NCBI GenBank assembly: GCA_963969345.1
Contig: OZ017767.1
Coordinates: 7,964,739 to 8,028,738, forward strand
Source: Turbatrix aceti
Lineage: Eukaryota; Nematoda; Chromadorea; Rhabditida; Panagrolaimidae
Direction: 5' to 3'
Length of the DNA: 64,000 nucleotides
A program made the position numbers and the translations under genes. Below the pieces are notes generated by a model. That model ran no database searches. It worked only from the letters and a program-made list of their open reading frames with translations, and had not been told where the DNA came from. This document shows, piece after piece, positions 32,010 to 43,875 of this stretch; the stretch's first letter is position 1, and every line of letters starts with the position of its first letter.

Positions 32010-33551
32010 GCCTATAAATGGGCGATATTAACGTTAAGTTCCCCACATAACTTTGGTTCCCCACAAAGTTCCCCCCCGAGTTCCCCACAACAGCGACGCC
32101 TTATGTGGGGAACTCGATCCCCCATAGATGGTTAAGTTCCCCATATCGCAAATGGGGGAACCCAACCTCCATGACAAAAAATGTGATGTGGGGAATTCAG
32201 ATTGCAAATTTCTCCTTGGAGGGGACCTCAATACGCACACGTTAAGTTCCCCAGCTCCCGTTCCGGAGGTTAGGTTCCCAAAGAGTCCGAACTTGAATAG
32301 CACCGTTTTTTAGTTCACCCCAAGGTTGGGGAACTACATATACGTCATATTTGGTACACAACATGGATGGGGAACTAAAAGTTTGTACGATTTAGTTCCC
32401 TATTCCGTATCGATGTATATTTGTGAATTTAGGCTTACTTACAGTAAGAAGAGAGGGGAACTAAAAGTATGTCAATTAAAGTTCCCCATCTAATCCCGCT
32501 TTCAGGGGGAACTTAAAATGCACAACGTTTAGTTCCCCGCATGAGTGGGGAACCAAAAATCTGTACAATTTAGTTTCCCATTCTGAATCGATGTATATTT
32601 GTATATTTAGGCTTACTTACAGTAAGAACATGTTTTATTTTACTGTAAACATGTGTTTTAGGGGGGGGGGGAATTAAAGGTGTGTCAGTTAAAGTTCCCC
32701 ATCTGTTCCCGTCTCCGATGGGAGCTTAAAATGCACAACGTTTAGTCCCCCCCTTAAGAGGGGAACTAAAAGTTTGTGCGATTAAGTTCCCCACTAAAAT
32801 TTGGGCTTACTTACAGTGAGGACGTGTTTTTGGATGGGGAATTAAAAGTGTGTCAGTTAAAGTTCCCCATTTATTCCCGTTTTTAAGGGGAACTTAAAAT
32901 GCACAACGTTTAGTCCCCCTCGTTAAGGGGGGAACTAAAAGTTTGTGCGATTAAGCTCACCACTAATATTTAGGCTCACTTAGAGTAAGAACCAGAGGGG
33001 AACTTAAAGTATGTCAGTTAAAGTTCCCCACGCAAAGGTTATTATGAACAACTTAAAAAAACCGAAAATAACAACATAAGGTTAAAACCCGTGTTCAAAA
33101 ATATACAGTTTTGTCCCCAAATTTCATCTTGACAATTCAATGCAAGCAATTACGATAAACTTACAACTAACAAAACAAACATAATCAGCTTACACTCAGG
33201 TACGAATTGAATCAAAGATAAAACGCCGAAACTCGCAAAGCGATGCACAAAAAGCGGGAAAACAGACATAGCGATGCTCAAAAGGCTGGAAATCCCGCGC
33301 GTTTGAGGACGCACATCATTGAGCAAAAAAACAAGTATGCACATAGTTCTTTTTTGCATAGGGGGGAACCTAACCATCTATGGGGGATCGAGTTCCCCAC
33401 TAAGAAAGTCTTTTTTTTGTGTATAGGGGGGGAACTTAACCATCTATGGGAGATTGAGTTCCCCACCAAGAGGATAGGGTGGGGAACTGAATGAAGGTGG
33501 GTATCGACATGTGGGGTATGGGGAACTTAAAGTAAATATAGCCTATAAATG
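32010..33551. mobile_element. GTTCCCC-repeat transposon-like insertion with 11-bp target-site duplication
   Basis: GCCTATAAATG occurs at 32010-32020 and again at 33541-33551. In the paralogous ADSS copy B the same flanks are joined directly (CGGCCTATAAATGAATAACTC, about 35967-35987), so 32021-33540 plus one duplicate is an insertion of about 1.53 kb. Its ends are imperfect inverted repeats of about 22 bases sharing TTAAGTTCCCCA. The inside has no open frame but roughly 3-4 degenerate tandem units (about 32478, 32690, 32862, 33020) built from GTTCCCC/GGGGAAC inverted pairs, AAAATGCACAACGTTTAGT and GGCTTACTTACAGTAAGAA. Target duplication length fits Mutator-like non-autonomous elements best; the family is otherwise unknown to me. 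Confidence 0.85.
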
Positions 33552-34330
33552 AATAACTCTCTGAGGTCACTGATTGTAGATAACGAATGAACGCGTAAAC
33601 GCACTCCGGAGGAAAAGGCAAAATGGCAGGCCGATGATCGCAACAAATACATACAAAAATATGTAATGCATAAGTGCAAACACCTGAACGCGCAGGTCAG
33701 GTGCCGTATGCCACATATACCGATCCAGAGCTCTTGAAAAGGTCATTGATCGTAACACGACAATCCTGACGACCCCCGCGATGACAACAGACCAAAACAA
33801 GGATAGTGAGGGGTAACATACGTTTATGGTCACGAAAGCGGGAGGAGCCAACAGCCAACAGTCAACATAACAATTATCGGGTCAATGCGTGATTAGAAAC
33901 ATACAAAAAATGTTACTCATGTTAGACATAAAAAAAACTCAATCAAGAAGTCCTTTACATTTTATTAGCGACCAATCAGACCAAACCACTTGTATAATAA
34001 AAAAAAAATCATTAATTTAGTTAATGAACGAACGAACGAACAAACGTTCGCGTTAACGCGGATATCATTAATTTTAAAGTCCCAGCACGTTATTCGAAAA
34101 ACGGGACAAAAAAGGATGGGAAATTGGGAAAAAAGAGGAAAACGGGAATGATCACTGAAAAAAAGCGTTCGCGATCAAAAAAATATATCGTGTCAAGACC
34201 ACCTTTCTTACCGTAAAGGAAACAAAAGAAGGTGATTATTCGCGTTTGGTTAGTAGTCCGAGTTATATGTTTTTTGTTTGTTGCAAGGCACTTCTACGGT
34301 AGAAAAATCCAAAAAGGAAAAAAGAGCGTT
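33552..34330. other. Region between the ADSS copies
   Basis: 33552-33610 continues the ADSS copy A upstream sequence and matches copy B upstream (35983-36022: AATAACTCTCTGAGGTCAC..TTGTAGATAACGAATGAACGC), so the duplicated unit extends at least this far. After that similarity fades. 33850-34240 is AT-rich with a GAACGAACGAACAAACGTTCG run at 34026. Nothing coding is seen. Confidence 0.5.
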
Positions 34331-35954
34331 CTACCGAACAATGAGAGCCTCGCGCGACGCTCCGACCCCGATGAGCTTGATTGGGACGCCGATGTAGTTC
34401 TCGATGAAGCCGATGTAATTCTTGCAGGCTTCGGGGAGTTCGTCGTACAAGCGAATGTCGCTGGTCGGCGTCCTCCAGCCGGGAAACTCCCGATACTCGA
34501 CTTCGAGACGATCCCAGTCATTCGCCTTCGGCGGCGGAAAAGCAATGTACTGCCCGTCGAGTTTGTAAGCTACTCCGATCTGGATCGTCTGGAAAGTGTC
34601 CAGGACGTCCAGTTTCGTCAGAGCGAGATGTGTGAACCCGTTGATAACGGCAGCGTAGCGGAGAAGGACAAGATCGAGCCAGCCGCAGCGTCGTCTTCTG
34701 CCGGTTGTGACGCCCCATTCACGACCAATTTCCTGGAGCACCCTTCCGTCGTCTTCGGATTCGGTGGGAAAAGGTCCGGATCCGACGCGGGTTTGGTAGG
34801 CTTTGACGACGCCGTAGACTTCCTTGACGGCTGTTGGAGGGATGCCGAGGCCGGTACACACGCCACCGACCGTGGTATTGCTCGACGTCACGTACGGGTA
34901 AGTGCCAAAGTCAATATCGAGCATGGCACCGTTCGCCCCTTCAACGAGGACTTTCTTACCCTCTACCCGGGCAGAATGGATGTAGAGGGAAGTTTCGACG
35001 ACGAGACCGAGTTCACGGAGCTTCTCGGCGTGAACTTTGAGCACATGGAGTTCTTCGTCCTCGTTGACATCGACGGAGGGAAATTGTCTACGGTAGAAAG
35101 CGTTGAGAGACTTGTATCTGAAAAAAATATATTTTCCCTTCAAGACCCAAAAAATCTTTTGTTCCTTACTTCGCGGTAAATTCGCTCCAATCACCGAGGA
35201 GATCAGCAACACGAAGGCCATTTCGGAAAGCCTTTGTCGAGTAGGTGGGTCCAATACCACGATTCGTAGTTCCAATTTTGCTGAAATCAATCAAAGTTTT
35301 CATAAAAACCCACATAAATCAGTCGGCAGACAGAAAAGGCCAGTGAAAACCCGTTTTCAAGAAAAAACTCCTCATTAAATCAAAAAAGGACATAAAAACC
35401 GACCTTTTACCACTGAGAGCGTCCTCCTGTCGTCCGTCGACCTGAGCATGAACGCGAAGGACCAGGTGGGCGCGATTCGAGATAAAGACCCGCTTCTCCC
35501 AGCCTGGCTGATCGGTCGTGATCCCATTGTGCTCAAGTTCATCGAAAAACGAGTCCAAGTTGAAAACGACACCGTTTCCGATGACGTTTGAGCATCGTTC
35601 GGAGATCATTCCAGAAGGAAGGAGATGGAAGTCGTATTTCTTGCCATCGACGATGACGGTGTGCCCGGCATTGTTGCCGCCTTGACAACGCGCTGTCACG
35701 TCGACCTAGAGAAAAACGTATAAAAAAATATGCGACAGATGTTGCAACATAAAAAAAGTTTACGGTGATAATAATTTTTAGGCCTAAAAAATATTTTTAT
35801 GGGTTTTGCATGTTCAACTCACCTGTTCGTGCTGGATCAAAAAGTCGATGATTTTGCCCTTGCCCTCGTCGCCCCACTGAGCGCCGAGCAGAACGATCAC
35901 CGGAGCGCCTCGAGCACCTGCCCAGCCGTCCGGAATGGAGGTTTCAGCCGTCAT
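34331..35954 (-). CDS. ADSS: Adenylosuccinate synthetase, copy B
   Basis: Same exon structure as copy A: 35954-35823, 35705-35404, 35280-35170, 35117-34331, giving 443 residues, one shorter than copy A in the fourth exon. All catalytic and binding motifs are intact ([24 protein letters not shown]), so it should be functional. Exon 1 and much of intron 1 match copy A almost base for base, while the middle of exon 2 ([11 protein letters not shown] against [11 protein letters not shown]) and parts of exon 4 differ, a patchwork that suggests gene conversion. Its upstream flank lacks the GTTCCCC insertion and so preserves the original site. Confidence 0.95.
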
Positions 35955-35984
35955 TGGGACACGATTCGGCCTATAAATGAATAA

Positions 35985-38900
35985 CTCTCTGAGGTCACGG
36001 ATTGTAGATAACGAATGAACGCACGAATGTTCGATGAGAAAAAAACAATCAGCACAAAGAGTATGTAAAACTCCCATATTTTTTTGTTATTTTATAGGCC
36101 AACGGTCGCGACAAAAAAAAGTGCACACTGCGCAAGACCAATCCCCTGAACGCGCGCAGGTAATGAATGATGCTTGCCCCCCTCCCCACCCGATCACGAA
36201 AGAGAAAACAAAACGAGTTCCCCTGAGACGTCCGTCGGCTGGCAGCACGCGAAGTTGTCCGTGGACGTCTTCGCGCGGGAGCAGACGCAGCGGAAAGACC
36301 TTCCGTCGCCGCCACCGCCATCGTCGCAAGAACAGACAACGGACGTCATCGCAAGAAGACTTCCGGTGTAAAAATGAGCAAATATTACGAAAAAGTGGCT
36401 GAAAAAGGACAAGCCTAATCCGGAAAGGGACAAGAAGAAAAAAAAGAGGAGAAAACATCAAAAAAATAGGATGAGACAAAGCAGAATCTCAAAGCGAAAA
36501 TTTTGAAGCGGCAGAGCGCTCGCGCGTGGCAGCCTGCGTGCCGGGCCTTTTTGTTTCTGGCTCGCTGTTGCGTTGCAACCAACGCTGCTCTTTTTTCTCC
36601 TTTTTCCACGCCGGTTTATAAAAAAAAAAGAAAGAACCTTTGTGGAAGGAACGTAGCTAACATCAGCGTCGGTGGCGGTGACGGACGACCGACGACTGGA
36701 GAGGCGTATTTAGTAGCTGGGGTGTCGGACGACGACGATGACGACGACCAGGGAAGGCGAGGCGCGGAAAAGTAAGCTTAGAAAGTTGGAGGAGGGTGAG
36801 GCCTGCTGGGAAGGAAGTGAGGTTGCGTCAAATAAAAAAAAATGCTGATGGGTGGGCTTTTAGTGATGGGTGTTAGTTAGTTTTTTTTTGTTTTGGGCAG
36901 AAAAAAATTTGCAAGCACGTCCATGCCAGAACCAAAGTGGTGCCAACACTTTTTATTTACATTTATTTTAACACCCAAATTCTTCTTAGTCAGATTTCTC
37001 CTAAAATGCATTCGCGAATTTTGGGACGGAGGGAAATCAGAAAAAAAATGAAAATGTGCCTCAGGCAACGAGGAAATAGGGACAATTAAAGGGGCTCTGT
37101 GGTCAAAAAAATGTTCAACAAGCAATTCAGTCAAGCAAACGCAAAAAAAAGCAAAGCGGCTTTACACAGCACTCTTTGAACTTTTTTTTTCAGTTTCGTT
37201 CGCACCAATGAAAAATTTTTTCGAGTTTTTAAGGGGCACGCCGCCACGTAGATATGCCAGGGGACAACGTGCTGAGGGCAACGGACAACACAACGGCTGT
37301 TGATTCATTCGACAGCAGTTGTCCCCCCTCCCTCTGCCGTGGTGGATGTGGATTTACGACATACCGGGCCAAGCAGATCGCTACGAGGTCATGGCATGAC
37401 GTTGGATGCACGTATACACCCGGGAGAGGGGGTAGGAGCAAGGAAAAACGTCTGAATAAACAATAAACAGCACCACCGCAGTTTATTGAAAGCTAATGTT
37501 CTTCTTCGATGATCATGATCATGATCACGACGACGATCAAGCGCATGCGCTGGCTGGCAGATAAAGTTGCTATCGGACGATTTTGAGGGTATCATCCTCC
37601 ACCGAGCAACCAACCGCACCATGTTATGTTATGTTATTTTATGTTATCAACTTGTTGACATCATTTTTTTGTGTTTTGAACGTAGATTAGTGTTTTTTTC
37701 GTTTTGTTTTTGTCGACATCTTTCATCTCAGGATCATTCATCGAGGCCGCGATCATCAGTCGTCATCAATCAAAGGGGCAACGCGGTTTGTTGTACTCAC
37801 TCGTCTTTGTCTTGTCTCCGGGCAGTTTTGTTTATCCTCGTTTACGCATTGGCTAACTTCTTCCTCTTTTTTTCTGATTTAATGGTTTAAGGGGAAGGTG
37901 GGAAAACAGCTCGGTGTGTATGTGCATAGCGATTGATCACACTAGAAACGGCGCTTGTCAACAATTATTACTACAAGTATTCGAAATTCAATTGGAAATA
38001 TGCCGTGATGAATATCAATATGTAACGTACCCAAAACAAAAATTCTACCTGAAATGAACTGCATCAAGAAACAAGCCGACTGCTTGCACCGTTTTCCTAC
38101 GATAAGCTAAAGACTATCAGCTGGACTTCAACGAAGGTACGGCAAAACAATCACAAACCACTTCCTATCTGTTCACGTGTCCAACGCCTCTGGAAGTCAT
38201 GGACCCGAACCCTTTAACTCCATCAGGCAATTCAAAGGACACAGAGCTGCTTGCAGCTAATGTGACACGCCTTGCACAGTAATGTAGGTTCCAACCCTTG
38301 TGGTTTCCCACCCAAATAATTTGCTTGAGGTTGTTATCTCTGCATTTCTTTTCTCTATGTATTATGAATATTGATAAGTTTTCAACCACGAGGCTATCAT
38401 GTTCTGACTCCCTTTTTTTCTTCACATGACCAACATTTCGATTGATGTGAGTCACGAAGCTATCGCTATTCTGTTTTTTTTAACAGTGCGTCGATGAAAT
38501 TTATGGAGCAAACAGTTTTGATAACATTAAAAAACTCCGAAATTCGAGAACATACTGATGGGGGTTATGTACGATTGTTTTGGACACCTGCAAGTCGATG
38601 CGTGTTATTCAGTCGTATTTACCTTACCTACGGACACTCACGCACGTACCAAGGCTCCCGCTCTGTCGTGATCGGATTAGACATGATAGCACTGTCCCAG
38701 ACTTTGCTCTTTAGCTGCATTTCGTTGCTTTTCCAGATGAAGACATCTACATACTCTGGACGACAGGATTACTCGTACACCTGATAGACAATGAGGCGCG
38801 ACGAGACTGGTGTGTTCAAAGTACAGTAACAACTGAATTTGGTCTTTGAAGAGTGAGTGTGCGTGCAAAACGGTATATGCAACATGTTGTATGCCATAAC

Positions 38901-39980
38901 TTCAGTTCAATGCAACATGTGATCAGAATACCAAGCAGGTCACTGATTTGGTGATAAATACGGCCACTCCTGTGAAAAAGCATGTTATGTGTAAATTTAC
39001 ACAACAACGTGACCTTTTGCGTCAACGATTGGGTGAATAAACACGAGGGGGTGTTTAGGTATTTTTGAATCTATGCATTACGAATTCGAAACGTTTTTTA
39101 TTACAAAAAAGTTTTGAATGTATGGTGCTCAACGGTCAGAGGCCATTTTTTGTATTGTGTCAATGTCAGATAAAGGAAGTGAACATTACTGATTCTGATG
39201 GTCACTTATCAAAGGCTCGAACCAGGTCTTGTTTTTGACTTTTTAAGAGCCTTTGGAGAAAAACAGAAAGAATTAAACCTGCAAAATACAAGTGCGAGCG
39301 CGAAAAATAAATGCGCCGTGGAAGAGTCGAATGTGCAGAATTTGTGCTTTTCTTGTGATAACACGTGGAATAATGCTGGATCAAGTTTGTGTGACTTATA
39401 CCGAGTGTATAGCTTGTAACAGATTTATGAAGTTCTCATCTCAGACGTCTGCGGTATCTCGCAATGAACAAAGTGATTCAAGGGTGTTCCAGAATAGACA
39501 CTGATAGAAACTTTTGGAACAGACGCTCCTATCCATTTTATTCTTCTGGTTACGGAAGCATTTCAGGTTTCGTCATCTCTCTTTTCTTTGCCCTTTTCAA
39601 TGCATAATAATTTAGTGCTTCAAACCACGTCAACAATAAAGAAGGAAGTCATTGATAAACATCAGTTCTTTTTTCCGAATCACTAACCGCATCAACTGTA
39701 GCCCTGCAGCAGGGAGCGGGTGTACGCATCGCGTGTGTGCGACGGACGATCACCCCCACCTTCTCCTAAATGATCTTAGCTGCAAATACTCCACCCTCTT
39801 TTTCTGCATTCCGCCGATGGCTATAAAAAGGCTGCTGCTGTCCACGAAATCGCCATCACAGTAGCAAGCCTACCTGCAAAAGAGACACAATACCATCTCT
39901 GCGTTACCTATTCAACTCATTCAAAGCAGTTTGTTCGACAGACAACCTTCTGAAATTTTAATTCAAACACAACATCAACA
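35985..39980. other. Long intergenic region
   Basis: 4 kb without a supported gene. 35985-36420 is upstream of ADSS copy B. 36480-37460 is GC-richer with short open frames on both strands and a GACGACGACGATGACGACGA repeat near 36729; a TTTATAAAAAAAAAG string lies at 36614. 37620-37645 is a TTATG microsatellite. 37900-39800 has more balanced composition than the rest of the window but no exon I can defend. Confidence 0.35.
39822..39830 (+). promoter_or_regulatory. TATA box of the putative peptide gene
   Basis: TATAAAAAG lies in a GC-richer context (GATGGC before, GCTGCTGCTG after), about 150 bases before the ATG at 39981. Spacing and context fit a plus-strand core promoter, with transcription expected to start near 39850-39860. 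Confidence 0.55.
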
Positions 39981-41715
39981 ATGGCCATGTCAAGATATTT
40001 TCTTTGTACGGCTTTATGTTGTCTTATTTTTGTACTTTTCACAATGGCAGATGCAAAGCCAATCCACGGTAAGCATTTTTTTGATTTGTTTTGTCTCTGA
40101 TCTTTCCTTTGCTCGATGCTTCTACCCAAACCCGGAATCTGACTTACTTCCTTGACCCGAAATGAACCCTAACTATAATGTTAGCACGAGACAAAAAGTG
40201 CTTCATCGTGCTCGTTAGCCGATGGTGATTGTATTAGTCGTCTCCCTCTCCCCTCTCCCCAGGATTAGGAACATTCCAATCGCTTGTTTAGTTGGTGATA
40301 AGGTCCTTGATTTACGTCATTGACTTACTCTACACACAGTAGACACTCGTATTTTTATTTCAACGACTACCTATGCTTAGGCTAAACATGAAGCCATATC
40401 ATCGAAGCAATGCATTCTTTTCTTTTCTTCGATGTTGATGTTTTTTCACTGTCCATAATCGCCTCAAGACTTGAATAGTTCTACTTTTGACACGTGAGAT
40501 AGACTGGGGTACTGTAGAATAGACATGATTGGTGCGCTGGATGGATGTGTTGTGCCCTTTGGACCCTGGGTGACAGTCTTCACTGGGGGGTGATGTTAAT
40601 CTGGTAAAGTATGACAAAGGATTCATTCATCGTTTTTTTTCAGATTCAAGAGACAGAAGAGACGTTCAAGTACTGCAACGATTGGTTATCCAAATCATTG
40701 AAAACGAATCTGGTATGCGTGCACTTCCGAGACCGGGATAAACTGTCTTCTATGATGATCCATCAAATTCACCAATTCAAACATAATCCGTGGTGCACAG
40801 CGTGCAATTCTTCCTCTCTTTCATTATTTTCAATCAAATCCAATGGGTTGACTGCAGTGCTTCACTCCATCGATCTCAAAATCTGATTTTGCATCCCTGT
40901 TTCTTGTGTTGTTAGACGATGATGATTGCTGTGTAGTTAGTTATACATAAACAGATTCTCAGACAGGTCAAATCAGCGTTTAATTTCTATTGGGTGTTTT
41001 TTTTTCAAATTGGTAGACTTTGTACGTATAAAATTAACTGAATTGACAAAAACGCACAAAGAAGAATCAAAGGTCAAATGTGAACACGGATTTCAACGAA
41101 ATGTAAGTTCTCGTCTTTGTCGAAACTGTCTACTTAATTACCGTAAATTGGATTGTTTTTGATTGCTGACATCAAAACAAGTATTTACTTGCTGACTTTT
41201 ATATCAGTGGAAAAGACTCAATCGTGAACGAACATTTGCGAACAAATTAAATTTTTTTTTCATATTCGTTCTTGAAAAATTTTTTTAAAATTAGTTTTCT
41301 CGTGAACAGAATAAAATTTTTGAACAGATAACGCAAACAAAACTGATCACTAAATTTTTTATTTTTGGTTTTCCAATTAATAAACTGATGCGAGCAGTTA
41401 CAGAAAATGTTGATAAACTTTACGATTCAAGTTAGCTCAATTTATAAAAAAAAACTGTGTTTGATTGAGAATGCTATTTTAATTTTTTTTAAATCATTAA
41501 AAAGTAATTGCATTCGTTCGTTTTTTCAGAACGTATCCATTGACCAAATATTCGATTACATTGGAAAACGAAAATATGTCACTAATAAGTTGGATGGTGA
41601 AATATCGTATGACCGTACTCCCGAAAGGACTTTGATCGACTCGCCAAGCACTTTTCGACTAATCCGGTACCTTTGCACCTCTAGACGGCAAAAAAACTGG
41701 GTATACTTTTTGTGA
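39981..41715 (+). CDS. Putative secreted peptide (neuropeptide-like) precursor
   Basis: Four exons, 39981-40068, 40644-40712, 41017-41102 and 41530-41715, join with matching phases (1, 1, 0) to 142 residues. Residues 1-26 are a strong signal peptide (MAMSRYFLC... LFTMADA). The mature region contains RDRRDVQVLQRLVIQIIENE, an amphipathic helix after a dibasic site, and later IDQIFDYIGKRK, a Gly followed by dibasic residues, the standard signal for a C-terminally amidated peptide. Helix plus C-terminal GKR is reminiscent of DH44/CRF-type hormones, but the spacing (about 57 residues) is long and the middle exon is the weakest call. A TATA box lies upstream. No known peptide family is recognised with confidence. 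Convergent with the Pax gene. Confidence 0.45.
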
Positions 41716-41993
41716 TGAACGTTTGTAAAGTTCAACGATAAGCAAAGGCACCAGCACATGTCCTCGTGCATGCACCGACCGAGCTCACGATGACACAGTC
41801 AAATTCCTCAAATTTTTTGCACGATAAATCTTATCTGTTGCTTCTCTTTTTTTTGTTCCATGGCCCAAATCTTTGAATGGAATTCACTGTCAGGGGTGAG
41901 AAAAATCAAATTTATCTTGCACGATCGTAACGTGAATAACTGAATTTCAATCAATACCTTTTGTTTTAAAACTTACAAGATCGGACGGTCGCC

Positions 41994-43055
41994 TCACATG
42001 GCAAAAAACTGAGGATGATAATTTGTTTGAGAAGCAGAGTGATTTGGTGCCGGCGAAAACATCTGATTTCCTCCGTTGTTGCCTGGATGCGGGATTTGAG
42101 ATGAAAAGGGAGAAGGATGAGGGGGATAAGTCGGTGCCAGGCCAGCTGACAGAAAATACTGAAAGGCCTCTGAGTGTCGGGCATTGGACAGTGACGATGA
42201 CTGCCTCGAGCGAAGGATACGACTAATTGACGAGATCGATGGCGCGTTGTCTTTATCGCAGATTCCGTCGGTGATGAGTCGCTCTCGGATCTCCCAGGCA
42301 AAAATTCCCGGATCTTGTTCTTTAAGGACGCGAACGTAATCGATGACTCTCGGAGTCGCTACTTTCGGTTTTGATCCACCGATCGTGCCTGGCATCACGG
42401 AACCACTCTCGGTGTATCGGCTTAGAATCTTGCTGACGCATCCGTGACTCACCCGGAGCTGTCTCGAGATTTCGCAGGGTCTAATGCCCTGGCACGCGAG
42501 TTCGACGATCTTCATTCGAACCCTCAGGGGCAGGGGTCGGCCGTTGACAAAGATGCCACCCAGTTGGTTGATCTCGCCGCAGGGGAGTTCATTCGAGAAT
42601 CTTGCTGAAAACTGAGTTCCTTTGAAATCTAATACCCTTGGAAAACACATATAAAATTAAATATGTGCATATTGGGTTGACGCAATATTCAATTCCAAAA
42701 CGCAAACCCTCTTTTTAAGTTCCCCCGCAGATCATCGGATTACGATAATCTTCAGGCGCACCCTGCGCTTACCTTTTTGGTCCTCGCCAATTTGTGCCAT
42801 CGCGGACGGCAGCGGTGGCGGTAGCGGTAGCGGCAAAGACCTTGGAGAAGGCGTCGCCGTCGGAGTTGAAGCATACTGTAGATTTGCGAATGGAGAAGAA
42901 GATTCGGAGTAGGCACAAGTAGACCTCGCGCCGTGCTGCATCTCACGAAAGCCGTTGATGGAACTGACGAAGCGAGACGCAGCCGGATCAAGCCACACGC
43001 GGCGGGAGGAGGGGAGGAGGGACGGACCCATTCCGTTGCGGTCACAGCGCATCAC
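41994..43055 (-). CDS. Paired-box transcription factor, Pax1/9 class
   Basis: DNA-binding developmental regulator. Exon 1 (43055-42773, Ser/Pro-rich, ending MAQIGEDQK) joins in phase to exon 2 (42604-41994), giving 297 residues if the stop at 41994 is the end. A complete paired domain runs from [17 protein letters not shown] through [27 protein letters not shown] and [13 protein letters not shown] to SSISRILR. The [20 protein letters not shown] and CDK features follow Pax1/9 rather than Pax2/5/8, Pax6 or Pax3/7. No homeodomain is present, as expected for Pax1/9; I see no octapeptide. The tail of about 70 residues is short, Ser/Pro/His/Asn-rich. GTGAGG overlaps the stop, so further exons downstream are possible. 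The start codon choice in exon 1 is uncertain. Confidence 0.85.
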
Positions 43056-43875
43056 ACTAGGAACTCCTTTTCGGGAGCGCGCGAAATCCCGTTGTCAAAC
43101 AATGCCCCCGACGAGTTAATCGTTTGGCCGCGTTTCCGCTACCGTCTTCAGTATAGTTCAAACAGGACTGACTGAAACCAGCTCCTCCCGAATATGGCCT
43201 AAGTGCAAATAACTTTCGTTTCCTGATCATCTTTTTCTACGCCGTTTATAAATAAGTTTGCCCTTTTGATGGCTTTCTTTGAGGCTGACTGGGTAAGCAG
43301 AGTTTTACCGCAAAATGCGAAGACAAAGGCAAAGTGATGTTTGAAGAGTTTTGTGGCATGAAAATATTTTGCGCACATTCGGGAAAAAACACTGCTGATG
43401 GCGATTTGACGATTTGCCATCATACCCTTAAAATCGAATAAAAAATAAACAAAAACAAACAAAAAATCGCTTCACAACAATGTTGTGTTTGTTTCAGCGG
43501 AGAAAATAACTGCGGCTGTTTACATCAGTGATAAATAATCACACAGGTTTGTTTGTGAAATTCCTTTTCTTCTCAAATCAATTTTTAACCGCTGCTGTAA
43601 ATATAACCCCTCCTTTGCTTTTTTCAACATACAATCGATGCACTTCTACCAAAACTAAGTAAGTATAAAACTGTACACAAGGGTCGAGGAATCACATGTA
43701 CTACGAACTTGCACTAACTTGCATTTGACTTGTTGCGCCGTTGTCCAAAAAATCAACGCGCAAGTCTGTCCGGTGCAGCAATTCAAGGAAAGCGATCAAA
43801 GCTTAGTCAAAAAATCTCACTATTCCCATCTGAACTGGTATAATCCAGTCGCATTCGCTTAGTATCGCTGCTGTC
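43056..43875. promoter_or_regulatory. Divergent intergenic region between the Pax gene and the following gene
   Basis: 820 bp between divergent starts. 43056-43190 is GC-richer and probably Pax promoter/leader. A TATAAAACTG string at 43665 on the plus strand, about 210 bases before the next start codon, may be a core promoter for the plus-strand gene. Confidence 0.35.

Noticed and set aside
36503..36775. 90-codon plus-strand frame ending in an Asp run
   Set aside because: The Asp run is a GAC repeat, there is no domain, and composition is like the surrounding GC-rich non-coding DNA.
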